64,000 bases of DNA from Nonlabens antarcticus (GTDB lineage Bacteria > Bacteroidota > Bacteroidia > Flavobacteriales > Flavobacteriaceae): assembly GCF_015356755.1 (NCBI RefSeq), contig NZ_JADFCO010000059.1, positions 1 to 64,000 on the forward strand, given 5' to 3'. The position numbers and the translations under genes are program-made. Under the pieces are notes generated by a model. It was given only the letters and a program-made list of their open reading frames with translations. It did not search any database and was not told where the DNA came from. Of the stretch, positions 51,816 through 59,501 are shown piece after piece; within the stretch, counting starts at the first letter, position 1, and every line of letters begins with the position of its first letter.

Positions 51816-52694
51816 ATGTCAAACAAATCTAAGCATTTCCTGCTGCAGGCCTGCAAAATACTTGTGATCTTATCCTGTTTGAGCTATTTGGGCTGGCAGT
51901 TGAGACTGGAGAAATTCAACTGGAACGCGGTAAATATATTTTTATCAGACTTGCCCACCTCTCTTTATTTTTTGCTGCCGTTACTATCTATTTTAAGTTG
52001 GTTTGTCGAAAGTTACAAGTGGAAACTTTTAGTTCAGGATTTGAGAAGTTTACGCTTTCGCGAAAGCGTGATTCAAAACTTTACCGCACAAGCCGCAAGT
52101 TTTATCACACCTCTTAAAGCCGGCGAATTTGCTGCGAAAGCTTTTTATTTCCCCTATAATATTCGTAAAAAAGTATTGAAAGCCGTGCTTGTGGGGAATT
52201 TAAGTCAAATGGCCGTCACGGTTATTCTAGGTACTGCAGGAATTGCCTTACTTATTGAAATACAATTCATTGCGACGGTCATTATTGCAGGAGGCGCCGG
52301 GTTGGTCATATTGTTATCTCGCTCGATCTTCCAATGGTTTGATTATCGCGGTGCTAATATTGCTACAATTACAGGAATTTCCTTTTTTAGATACGTGATT
52401 TTTTCAAGTTGCTGGATTCTGGTTTTACTGACGATTTCAAACGTATCCATTTTACTGATTCTGGGTTCCATTACTGCAATGTATTTAGCGGCATCAATCG
52501 TACCCACGATACAGCTGTTTGACGTATTTCTCAAATGGAGCATTGCTTCTTTTTTTGTAGGCTACCTTGACATTTCCCTAGAAAGTATGACGGCTATCGT
52601 GGCCATCATCTGGTTAAATAATACCGTACTGCCAGTTTTATTAGGGTGTATCCTGCTAGCCTTTCAACGGTTTCCTAATGTAGCAACTGTATGA
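51816..52694 (+). CDS. LPG-synthase-TM/flippase-like membrane protein
   Basis: A 292-aa membrane protein of the lysylphosphatidylglycerol-synthase TM/UPF0104 type, with about seven helices. The family block is SFITPLKAGEFAAKAFYF (~89-106), in a domain often found beside glycosyltransferases. The start ATG 51816 is preferred to GTG 51807. Its stop overlaps the glycosyltransferase start by 4 bases (ATGA), so they are coupled. RFRES (~77-81) is encoded by the palindrome. Confidence 0.8.
   Translation: MSNKSKHFLLQACKILVILSCLSYLGWQLRLEKFNWNAVNIFLSDLPTSLYFLLPLLSILSWFVESYKWKLLVQDLRSLRFRESVIQNFTAQAASFITPLKAGEFAAKAFYFPYNIRKKVLKAVLVGNLSQMAVTVILGTAGIALLIEIQFIATVIIAGGAGLVILLSRSIFQWFDYRGANIATITGISFFRYVIFSSCWILVLLTISNVSILLILGSITAMYLAASIVPTIQLFDVFLKWSIASFFVGYLDISLESMTAIVAIIWLNNTVLPVLLGCILLAFQRFPNVATV
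52053..52068. repeat. Iterated palindrome copy 15, inside flippase-like gene
   Basis: A perfect CGCTTTCGCGAAAGCG in frame as Arg-Phe-Arg-Glu-Ser in a cytoplasmic loop, the third RFRES case after rsmG and fbaA. Confidence 0.95.
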
Positions 52695-53836
52695 GCTATT
52701 TTGTGATCCTATTCAGTTTTGGGTATGTCATAACCTTATTGTGCCTAGCCATGCCAGCATTGCGATACAGACCATTAATGATTACTCGTAAAACATCGCC
52801 TTTGAATCAACAAGCGTTTTCAATTATTGTCGTTTACCGTAATGAAATCAATAATTTACCTAGCCTGCTAGCTTCCTTAAAAGCGCAGTTCTATGATTGG
52901 GATTTCATAGAATTAATTTTTGTGAATGATGCTTCTACTGACGGAAGCCCAGCAATCATCGAACAATTTTCTGCATATAATCCCTCGATTGACATCAAGC
53001 TTTTAGATAGAATTCCAAACAGTAACAGTGCTAAAAAAGACGGAATCACGCAAGCTGTCGACATCTCCAAATACGACCATATTCTTCTAACAGATGCAGA
53101 TTGCATACTCCCTACAAAATGGATAAGTGCTTTCAATAATCATTATAAAAACTATGCAGACGCTCTTCTTGTCGCTGCACCCGTTAATCTCTACGGACAC
53201 GGCTTCATTGCAGCACTACAACAATTAGAAATGATGGCGCTGCAAACAATTACTGCTGGAGCTTTTGCTTTACGTCAGCCCTTTATGTGCAATGGAGCTA
53301 ATCTATCGTTTAGAAAAGATGCTTTTATCGAGGTCAACGGGTATTTAGGGAACGATCATCTTTCTAGCGGCGATGATATTTTCCTTCTAGAAAAACTTGC
53401 CGCTGAAGATGTTTTGCAATGCCAATATTTGAAAAATGCTGATGCCATGGTACAATCAGCCTCAAAAACCGGATGGAAAGAATTGATACAGCAACGAGCG
53501 CGCTGGGCGCGAAAAGGAAAAGAAACAAAAAGCTTGCTTAATAAACTTGTTGCTTTTCAAGTGGGAGCGATGAGCTTGATATTTATACTTAGCCCACTCT
53601 TCTGGTGGTTAGAGCTAGTTTCTTTTAAATTATTGATTAGTATCTATCTACTTAAATTTTTTACCGATTTTGTGGTACTGGTGATTGGAAATCAATTTTT
53701 AGAAATGAAAAAATGGAGCGGTTATTTCTTTCCTAACTTTTTTGTTTACCCGTTTATTGTTGTTGCTATAGGTTTAAAAGGCTTGCAAAAACTAGACTGG
53801 CATGACCGTATTATTGATCGGAATGAGCATTTATAG
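52691..53836 (+). CDS. Family 2 glycosyltransferase, membrane-anchored
   Basis: A 381-aa GT2 enzyme with an N-terminal helix, FVNDASTDGSPAI (~77-89), LLTDADCILP (~136-145, DxD), SGDDIFLLEK (~221-230) and QRARWARKGKE (~262-272; QxxRW-like). C-terminal helices follow. It is coupled to the flippase-like gene and probably builds a lipid-linked or cell-envelope sugar. The product is unknown. The 3' end overlaps the convergent lipoprotein gene by 26 bases. Confidence 0.88.
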   Translation: MSYFVILFSFGYVITLLCLAMPALRYRPLMITRKTSPLNQQAFSIIVVYRNEINNLPSLLASLKAQFYDWDFIELIFVNDASTDGSPAIIEQFSAYNPSIDIKLLDRIPNSNSAKKDGITQAVDISKYDHILLTDADCILPTKWISAFNNHYKNYADALLVAAPVNLYGHGFIAALQQLEMMALQTITAGAFALRQPFMCNGANLSFRKDAFIEVNGYLGNDHLSSGDDIFLLEKLAAEDVLQCQYLKNADAMVQSASKTGWKELIQQRARWARKGKETKSLLNKLVAFQVGAMSLIFILSPLFWWLELVSFKLLISIYLLKFFTDFVVLVIGNQFLEMKKWSGYFFPNFFVYPFIVVAIGLKGLQKLDWHDRIIDRNEHL

Positions 53837-54320
53837 GTTGTACAACTACTGGGACTAAGTAAGAAGATGCCACGGGAACACCTTGTTTTAAAGCACTATC
53901 AATTTTAGGCAAATCCACTAGTTTACTATTTAAGGTAGAATCCATAAACGTGCGGTCTAGGTGATTTGCACAATAAGCAATGCTATCGTAGCGTATTTGA
54001 CCTTTATCAGTCACAGTAAATACTGCCACGAGGCTGTCTTTTTGCTTAATCTCCATATTTAAGGTATCAGTTGACAGCCTTGTTTGAATCAGCTCATGCA
54101 TTCTCGCATAAAAACAATCTGATGTTGTTTCCAGTTCATCGCAGTCTACAAATTGTGGAAAAACATCAACGCTTTTTGTATCTAGATTTTTGAATCGATC
54201 CATTGCTTGTGTCGTCGCCTCATCATTCTTCTGCGTCTCTGTTTTACAGGAATTGAGAAGTAGTAAACTTATGATAGCTAGAAATAATCGCACAATAGAT
54301 ATGTTCTGGAAGATTCTCAT
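53811..54320 (-). CDS. Hypothetical lipoprotein
   Basis: A 169-aa protein with a lipobox (LLLNSC-K, ~20-25) and a mature part rich in Asp/Thr/Lys. It has no recognised family. A C-terminal block SALKQGVPVASSYLVPVVV looks like the end of a TonB-like or secretin-like short domain, but this is not proven. It is coupled to the TPR gene by a one-base TAATG overlap. Confidence 0.6.
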   Translation of the reverse strand: MRIFQNISIVRLFLAIISLLLLNSCKTETQKNDEATTQAMDRFKNLDTKSVDVFPQFVDCDELETTSDCFYARMHELIQTRLSTDTLNMEIKQKDSLVAVFTVTDKGQIRYDSIAYCANHLDRTFMDSTLNSKLVDLPKIDSALKQGVPVASSYLVPVVVQPINAHSDQ

Positions 54321-55471
54321 TAATTACTCTCGCTCATAAATAATTCTTTTTTCAAATCACTGATTCTGAAAGTGACCAGCTCTCCATAACTGCTTGATTC
54401 TCCAAATTTATTCAAATAACGCTCATAATAACCTATGATGGCTTTCTTATCCTTAAAGTATCTATCCGCAGCCACAGCAAACTGATAAGCGATGACCGCA
54501 TCTTCAGCATTTTCTTCATAAGCAAGCTTCATGGCATCAAAGGTGCCCTTATAATCTTCCTGCGCTGCCTTAATGGATGCCAGTTGCAAATATTCTTGAT
54601 CAATTGCAGGCCGCCTGAATAAAATACAATATTCAATGGCATCTAGAGCTTTATCATATTCCTTGAGCCTCAAATGTGCTCTAGATTTCATAAAGTATAT
54701 ATCTGCGTCCCTTTCTTGATACTGTTTTAAAAAGATGTCAAAATTTTCAATCGCTTTTTGCCATTGAGCGTCTTCAAAATAGGCCAGTCCCAGTGTCTTG
54801 CGGTTAAACTCCGTATCATTATTGATCTCAAATAAGTGTTCAAGATGTTCAATCGCTTTAGAATAAATTTTTGCACTGTAAAAAGCCTGGGCGATCAAAC
54901 TATTGAACTTAATATCATCTGGGTTTTCATTTAGTACTTCTTGGGAATATTTTATAGCTGGAAAGGTCTTTCGCTTTTTAATTAACAATGCCACCAGTTC
55001 CATCCGGGCGCTGCGATAATCAGGATTTAGTTTTAGAACATTACCGTAAATCTCCATCGCTTTCTCGTCAGATTTTAAAAGTTCCAAAATTTGACCTTTA
55101 TAAAATTGATAGGTCGCATTTTCTGGAAACTCTTCTACCAATTGATTGAAAAGAGAGAAGGAATTTATAGGATCGTTAGTGCTCAAATGCAGTCGCGCAA
55201 GATCAAATCGAGGTTTCACAGCAGTAGAATCTTCTTTCAAACCTATCTGGTAGGCAGTCATCGCTTTTGTGGTATTACCGGTGACTGTATAGGCTTTGGC
55301 CAACTTGAACTGTAGATTAGGAGTCAGCTCTGATGCTTTGTAAGCAACAATTGCGTTACTATAATCTCCTATTTCCATAAGACTGTCTCCCACTCTTTCC
55401 TGTGCAGAAACGGAAACTATCGCTACTAAAAAAAAGCTAATGACCATTAGATTGTTAAACATGTATCGCAT
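54320..55471 (-). CDS. Periplasmic TPR protein
   Basis: A 383-aa protein with a signal peptide (FFLVAIVSVSAQ, cleavage near 23). It has eight or so tetratricopeptide repeats, for example YSNAIVAYKASEL (~36-48), LNPDYRSARMELVALLIKKRKTFPAI and YDKALDAIEYCI. It is likely a scaffold for envelope complexes. The lipoprotein at 53811 follows with TAATG overlap, so the two may interact. Confidence 0.8.
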   Translation of the reverse strand: MRYMFNNLMVISFFLVAIVSVSAQERVGDSLMEIGDYSNAIVAYKASELTPNLQFKLAKAYTVTGNTTKAMTAYQIGLKEDSTAVKPRFDLARLHLSTNDPINSFSLFNQLVEEFPENATYQFYKGQILELLKSDEKAMEIYGNVLKLNPDYRSARMELVALLIKKRKTFPAIKYSQEVLNENPDDIKFNSLIAQAFYSAKIYSKAIEHLEHLFEINNDTEFNRKTLGLAYFEDAQWQKAIENFDIFLKQYQERDADIYFMKSRAHLRLKEYDKALDAIEYCILFRRPAIDQEYLQLASIKAAQEDYKGTFDAMKLAYEENAEDAVIAYQFAVAADRYFKDKKAIIGYYERYLNKFGESSSYGELVTFRISDLKKELFMSESN

Positions 55472-55516
55472 TTTTAGGCATAATTATTGAAAACTAAACT
55501 AACTAAATTAATCATT

Positions 55517-56059
55517 ATGAAAAAGATACTACTACTTCTCGTGATAGCCGCAGGATTTACCGCTTGTGAAGGCGATCAAGGACCACCAGGAATACCTGGT
55601 GCAGATGGTGCTAATGGTGCAAACGACCGCGCTCAATCGTTCAATACAACCATTAACTTTAGTGCACCCGATTATTCACAACTAGTGCGTTATCCAGAAA
55701 GTATCGACGTTTTTCCTGGAGATATGACATTAGTTTACATAAGATTTGAACAAGTTCCTGGAAACAATGGCGGCCAGGTTGATGTTTATAGATTATTACC
55801 ACAAACTTTGTACACAGATTTTGGTGAATTTCAATATAATTATGACTTCACAAACGGAGATGCCACCATCTTTTTAACGGGTCCTGATTCTACAGATTTT
55901 AACAATCTAACTACAGCAGATTTAGACAATCAGCAGTTTAGAATTGTTATATTACCCGTAGAACTTGTTAGTAGCTCTACAGTTGATGTTACAGATTACC
56001 AAGCTGTTATGGAACTGGCGGATTTAAGTGCAGCTGATGTTATAGAGATCCAAAACTAA
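55517..56059 (+). CDS. Lipoprotein with collagen-like repeats
   Basis: A 180-aa lipoprotein starting MKKILLLLVIAAGFTAC-E. After the lipobox there are six Gly-X-Y triplets (GDQ GPP GIP GAD GAN GAN), a short collagen-like stalk. A beta-rich Asp/Thr-rich domain follows, ending SAADVIEIQN. Collagen-like lipoproteins of this type occur widely in Bacteroidota; the role is unknown. It converges on the HAD phosphatase gene and its terminator lies inside that gene's 3' end. Confidence 0.8.
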   Translation: MKKILLLLVIAAGFTACEGDQGPPGIPGADGANGANDRAQSFNTTINFSAPDYSQLVRYPESIDVFPGDMTLVYIRFEQVPGNNGGQVDVYRLLPQTLYTDFGEFQYNYDFTNGDATIFLTGPDSTDFNNLTTADLDNQQFRIVILPVELVSSSTVDVTDYQAVMELADLSAADVIEIQN

Positions 56060-56075
56060 AATCTCAAATTTTTAC

Positions 56076-56915
56076 CTAAGAAAGCGGCTCAACAGAGTCG
56101 CTTTTTTTATGCGTCATGTTTTCTTCCAGCCAGGTCGCAACACCGTCTTTCTTATGATGTCCTGCTGTGTAACGAGCGGCACTGCGCACCTGTTCCTTAC
56201 CATTCTCAACCGCAACACCGTACCCTACTCCAGCAAGCATTTCGATATCGTTATAATTATCGCCAAAAGCTGCGACGCTCGACATATTAATTTCTGGGTA
56301 TCGCTTTTTCAAAAGAATTTCTAATGCTGATTTTTTTGAGATCCCTTTAGGTGATATTTCTGTATAGGAATCTTTTGACCGGTATAAATGGAGCACTGAG
56401 GCTGATAACTCTTCCGCTTTCGCGAAAGCGGAATCCATTTTATCCTTATTGCCCATAAACATGATTTTATGCGCACCGCCTTGTTCTATAGTTTTCTCAA
56501 AATAAGCCAAAGAGGTCGACAAGGATTGCACGGTAGGCTGTGTGCGAGTATTATGAATCTCGCGGGCCGTCCATTCATCATGCTGCTCTACAAACCATTC
56601 TTGATTCCTATAAAGACTCACGTGCAAACTGTTTTCAACGCCTATTTTAACCATTTGATGGATCAATGCCAGGTCGATGCTTTCTGTGTGTAGCACCTCA
56701 TTATTGTGTAAAACAAGTGCACCGTTGTAGCAAATAAGCGGTGAATTCTGAATATTTAATGCGTCTTGCAGATAATACATCGCTTGCGGCATGCGTGCAG
56801 ATATCAATATTTTAGGAATGTTGAGGTTATTAAAAACCCGGGCAGTATTGCTAGAGATAAATCGATTGTCATCGAGCAATGTTCCATCAATGTCTGTAGC
56901 TATAAGTTGTATCAT
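56076..56915 (-). CDS. Cof-type HAD-IIB phosphatase
   Basis: A 279-aa HAD phosphatase. The nucleophile and acid/base pair is Asp8/Asp10 in IATDIDGTLLDDN, then ILISARMP and CYNGALV in the cap region. The closing GDNYNDIEMLAGVGYGVAVENG (~214-235) holds the metal Asp. It acts on small phosphorylated metabolites (sugar or flavin phosphates); the substrate is unknown. AFAKAEEL (~162-169) is encoded by the palindrome. Its last codons overlap the neighbouring terminator. Confidence 0.92.
   Translation of the reverse strand: MIQLIATDIDGTLLDDNRFISSNTARVFNNLNIPKILISARMPQAMYYLQDALNIQNSPLICYNGALVLHNNEVLHTESIDLALIHQMVKIGVENSLHVSLYRNQEWFVEQHDEWTAREIHNTRTQPTVQSLSTSLAYFEKTIEQGGAHKIMFMGNKDKMDSAFAKAEELSASVLHLYRSKDSYTEISPKGISKKSALEILLKKRYPEINMSSVAAFGDNYNDIEMLAGVGYGVAVENGKEQVRSAARYTAGHHKKDGVATWLEENMTHKKSDSVEPLS
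56079..56107 (+). terminator. Terminator within the HAD gene 3' end
   Basis: AAGCG-CTC and their complement GAG-CGCTT pair around ACA/ACAG, then seven T. The stem lies in codons SDSVEPL of the convergent HAD gene. It serves the collagen-like lipoprotein gene, whose stop is at 56059. Confidence 0.7.
56412..56433. repeat. Iterated palindrome copy 16, extended to 22 bp
   Basis: The 16-bp CGCTTTCGCGAAAGCG is extended by TTC on the left and GAA on the right to a 22-bp perfect palindrome inside the HAD gene, read as Ala-Phe-Ala-Lys-Ala. It is the last copy before 64,000. Confidence 0.95.
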
Positions 56916-56922
56916 CCTGCTA

Positions 56923-56951
56923 AAATAAAAAAAGACGCTCTATCGAGCGCC
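56923..56951 (-). terminator. Terminator of the SusCD operon
   Basis: Read on the minus strand, GGCGCTC-GATA-GAGCGTC is followed by seven T and further T-rich bases. It lies 25 bases after the stop of the operon's last gene (56976) and 8 bases before the HAD start. Confidence 0.8.
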
Positions 56952-56975
56952 TTCTTGAAAATAAATCCAAACAAA

Positions 56976-58073
56976 TTATTTAATTCCCTTAATGGCTACA
57001 TAGTCTACAAAAATGGTTTCTGCATCTGCGGTTCCCCAAAGCTGCATTAACACCCTCCCATTTACAGCTCTTGCTGCAGGAATGGGAACTTGAACGGTTA
57101 TCCACTGGCTTACCTGTGCCGCTGGACCTTGCTCGAATACTAGAGCATCACCTAAACCATCTGCAGTTTCCCAATACACAAAAAACCCTTCTTCATCTTC
57201 ATAGGTCTGCCCCATGAAATAAGAGATTTCCAAAACTAGATTAGTCGTTCCCGCCGGTATCATTAATTCATCAAAACGAACTTCTAATGTCCCATCAAGA
57301 TCAGAACCAAGGTAACCTTGTGTTCCATTGACAAATCTGGTTTCAAAGGAATCAGGGTCAGTTTCCATATTTTCATTGCTGAATACTCCTATGGCCTCTC
57401 CTCCTAAATCCACAAGGTTTGATGCAAGTGAAGATGTATCAAACCCCATTTCTGCACCTGTACGAGTCCAGTCTACTAATGGATCCGTGGAGTTAGGAGT
57501 TGCAACTTGAGAATTTACCTGCTCCACAGTAGGTGTCTTAGGAAATGTCCTGTCGCCTACAAAAGTGGTAACCTCTTCAAAACTAGTTTCACCAAAGGTG
57601 AATAAATCGTCTTCATTAATTGTCAAAACAAGTGCACCAGTTTCTGGAGCATCTGGAGAACCTAAAAGAAACCCTTTAGGATCGTCAATCTCAAAATTTA
57701 TGGATCTATTTCCAACAGAAAGATCATTATCTATTAAGTCGATCAATGGTACCTGCACTGTAGCTTGACCAGATGGAAATACGATTGTTCCAGATCCAGC
57801 AGGAAGCGTATAGTCTGTACCTGCTATTGCCGGTCTTCCCGTCGCAGGTGCACTGATGGTATAATTTAGCGAGAGTTCTTTATTGATGTCTCCAGTAGAT
57901 CTGGTTATCATCACCAGAACAGGTCCACCACCGGCTTCAGAAACGCCTATGGCACTACTTTCAAAAGCTAGGTAATCAAACTCGCTAGATAAGACAACAT
58001 CGTTTTCAGTATCGTCACAGCTTGAAAATACGATGAACCCCAAGCTTAAAATTAAATATTTATACAATTTCAT
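56976..58073 (-). CDS. SusCD-associated surface lipoprotein, Calx-beta-like
   Basis: A 365-aa lipoprotein (lipobox FSSC-D ~15-20). A Calx-beta-like domain occupies about 30-155 (GGGPVLVMITRSTGDI, FPSGQATVQVPLID, ALVLTINEDD). The C-terminal part is a jelly-roll-like domain (~160-365) with VLEISYFMGQTYEDEEGFFVYWETADG. It is third in the susC-susD operon and probably a surface-binding partner for the imported ligand. Not a clear SusE or SusF. Confidence 0.7.
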   Translation of the reverse strand: MKLYKYLILSLGFIVFSSCDDTENDVVLSSEFDYLAFESSAIGVSEAGGGPVLVMITRSTGDINKELSLNYTISAPATGRPAIAGTDYTLPAGSGTIVFPSGQATVQVPLIDLIDNDLSVGNRSINFEIDDPKGFLLGSPDAPETGALVLTINEDDLFTFGETSFEEVTTFVGDRTFPKTPTVEQVNSQVATPNSTDPLVDWTRTGAEMGFDTSSLASNLVDLGGEAIGVFSNENMETDPDSFETRFVNGTQGYLGSDLDGTLEVRFDELMIPAGTTNLVLEISYFMGQTYEDEEGFFVYWETADGLGDALVFEQGPAAQVSQWITVQVPIPAARAVNGRVLMQLWGTADAETIFVDYVAIKGIK

Positions 58074-58084
58074 AATATTGATTT

Positions 58085-59491
58085 TTAATAACCTGGATTA
58101 GGTTCTATGTTAGGATTGCGATTCAATTCATCTAGCGGTATAGGCAAAATTGTAAAATTGCCTTGAGCCGTTATACTTAAAGGTGGAAGATCTTGTCTGA
58201 ATTTTTGGAAATCACGTTTGGTTCTAGTCAAATCAAACAATCTAAATCCTTCAAATGCAAGCTCTTTGCGTCTCTCTAGTATTATTTTATTTATCAAAGC
58301 TTGCCCTGTTTCTGTAGAAGGTGCGGCAGATCCATCTGCTCTAGTTATAATTGCATCAAGTGCTCCCTGCGCCATCGTTTCCTGTCCAGGCTGTCTTGCA
58401 TGAGCTTCTGCTTTGATAAGAAACATTTCAGATAACCTCAAAATCGGAATATTGTCGGACTGATTTTGCGTATCTGGATATTTCAAAATACTAAATTCTA
58501 ATCCATTAGGAGCTCCTTGTTGCTCGTAAAGCCCATTGCGAACGTCTGTGGCTTCAAACTGGCTTAAGAAATCCGGAGTTGGAAAAGCATCATCGTAGCC
58601 GTTATAAAAATATCCAACAGAATCAAATCCAGAGTTGTCGGTCAAGATATTTGCAACTGAAAATATTGTTTCAGAACTTTTTTCTGCGGACCATGAAGAT
58701 ATATAGCTGCCATTACTCACAAGGATAGCCCCAGAAGAATTGATAACATTAGATGCTCGAGCTTCTGCCTGTGGATAATTACCCATGTTAAGATATACTC
58801 TCGCAAGTAAAGCTTCCGCAGCCCAAACGTCCGCTCTAAACACATCACTGGTAGCGTCCATTAAGGTAATGGCTTCCTGTAAATCAGAAACAATTAAGGC
58901 ATAAACCGCAGCTGTTGTAGCTCTCGCTGGAGAAACAATACTGTTACCGCCCAAAGCTTCTGCATCTGGAATAGGCACTCCTAAATGACTTGCATCATTC
59001 GTAAAATTATAGGGCTGCGCGAAAAACTGTTGCATGGTAAAATAAGCTAGCGCTCTAACAAATTTCGCCTCTCCCTTATACTGATTAGCTAATGCCAACT
59101 CAGAGTCCGGGAAATCAACATTTTCAACTTCTCTTAAAATGATAGTAGTTTGGGCTATTATTCTAGCGAGATCATTGTAAAGAGACTCTACATTACCATT
59201 ATCATCCTGTACCGTGTAGTCATCAAAAAATAAATACCTTCCCGTATTGTTGAAGGCATCCAAATACAGATTATCAGACATCAAATCTGGTAGTAGCGTT
59301 GCGGTTCTATTGAATAAATCTGAATCGCCTAATAAGCCATAACTCCCATTAACGGCTAAGTCCAAAGATTCTAGATCAGTTATTACTTCTCCTGCAGGAA
59401 TGGAAGTTGACAATCTAAAGTCCAGTGTGTCGTCACATGCTGTAATAAAGAAAAGAAGGACGAATAATTTTATAAATATTTTATTTTTCAT
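58085..59491 (-). CDS. SusD/RagB-family nutrient-binding lipoprotein
   Basis: The SusD partner of the TonB-dependent transporter, acting as a lid. The 468-aa product starts MKNKIFIKLFVLLFFITAC-D (lipobox). It contains the RagB/SusD fold: FVRALAYFTMQQFFAQPYN (~114-132), LLARVYLNMGNYPQAEA (~225-241) and RRKELAFEGFRLFDLTR near the end. It begins 10 bases after the susC stop; a longer start (59524) would overlap susC. The ligand is unknown and no glycoside hydrolase is in the operon. Confidence 0.94.
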   Translation of the reverse strand: MKNKIFIKLFVLLFFITACDDTLDFRLSTSIPAGEVITDLESLDLAVNGSYGLLGDSDLFNRTATLLPDLMSDNLYLDAFNNTGRYLFFDDYTVQDDNGNVESLYNDLARIIAQTTIILREVENVDFPDSELALANQYKGEAKFVRALAYFTMQQFFAQPYNFTNDASHLGVPIPDAEALGGNSIVSPARATTAAVYALIVSDLQEAITLMDATSDVFRADVWAAEALLARVYLNMGNYPQAEARASNVINSSGAILVSNGSYISSWSAEKSSETIFSVANILTDNSGFDSVGYFYNGYDDAFPTPDFLSQFEATDVRNGLYEQQGAPNGLEFSILKYPDTQNQSDNIPILRLSEMFLIKAEAHARQPGQETMAQGALDAIITRADGSAAPSTETGQALINKIILERRKELAFEGFRLFDLTRTKRDFQKFRQDLPPLSITAQGNFTILPIPLDELNRNPNIEPNPGY

Positions 59492-59501
59492 TTTAAGCTT
59501 T

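Noticed and set aside
2877-56433. The iterated palindrome as a family of transcription terminators
   Set aside because: Seven copies lie inside coding regions, none has a T-run, and several genes have separate normal terminators next to a copy (for example after pnp).
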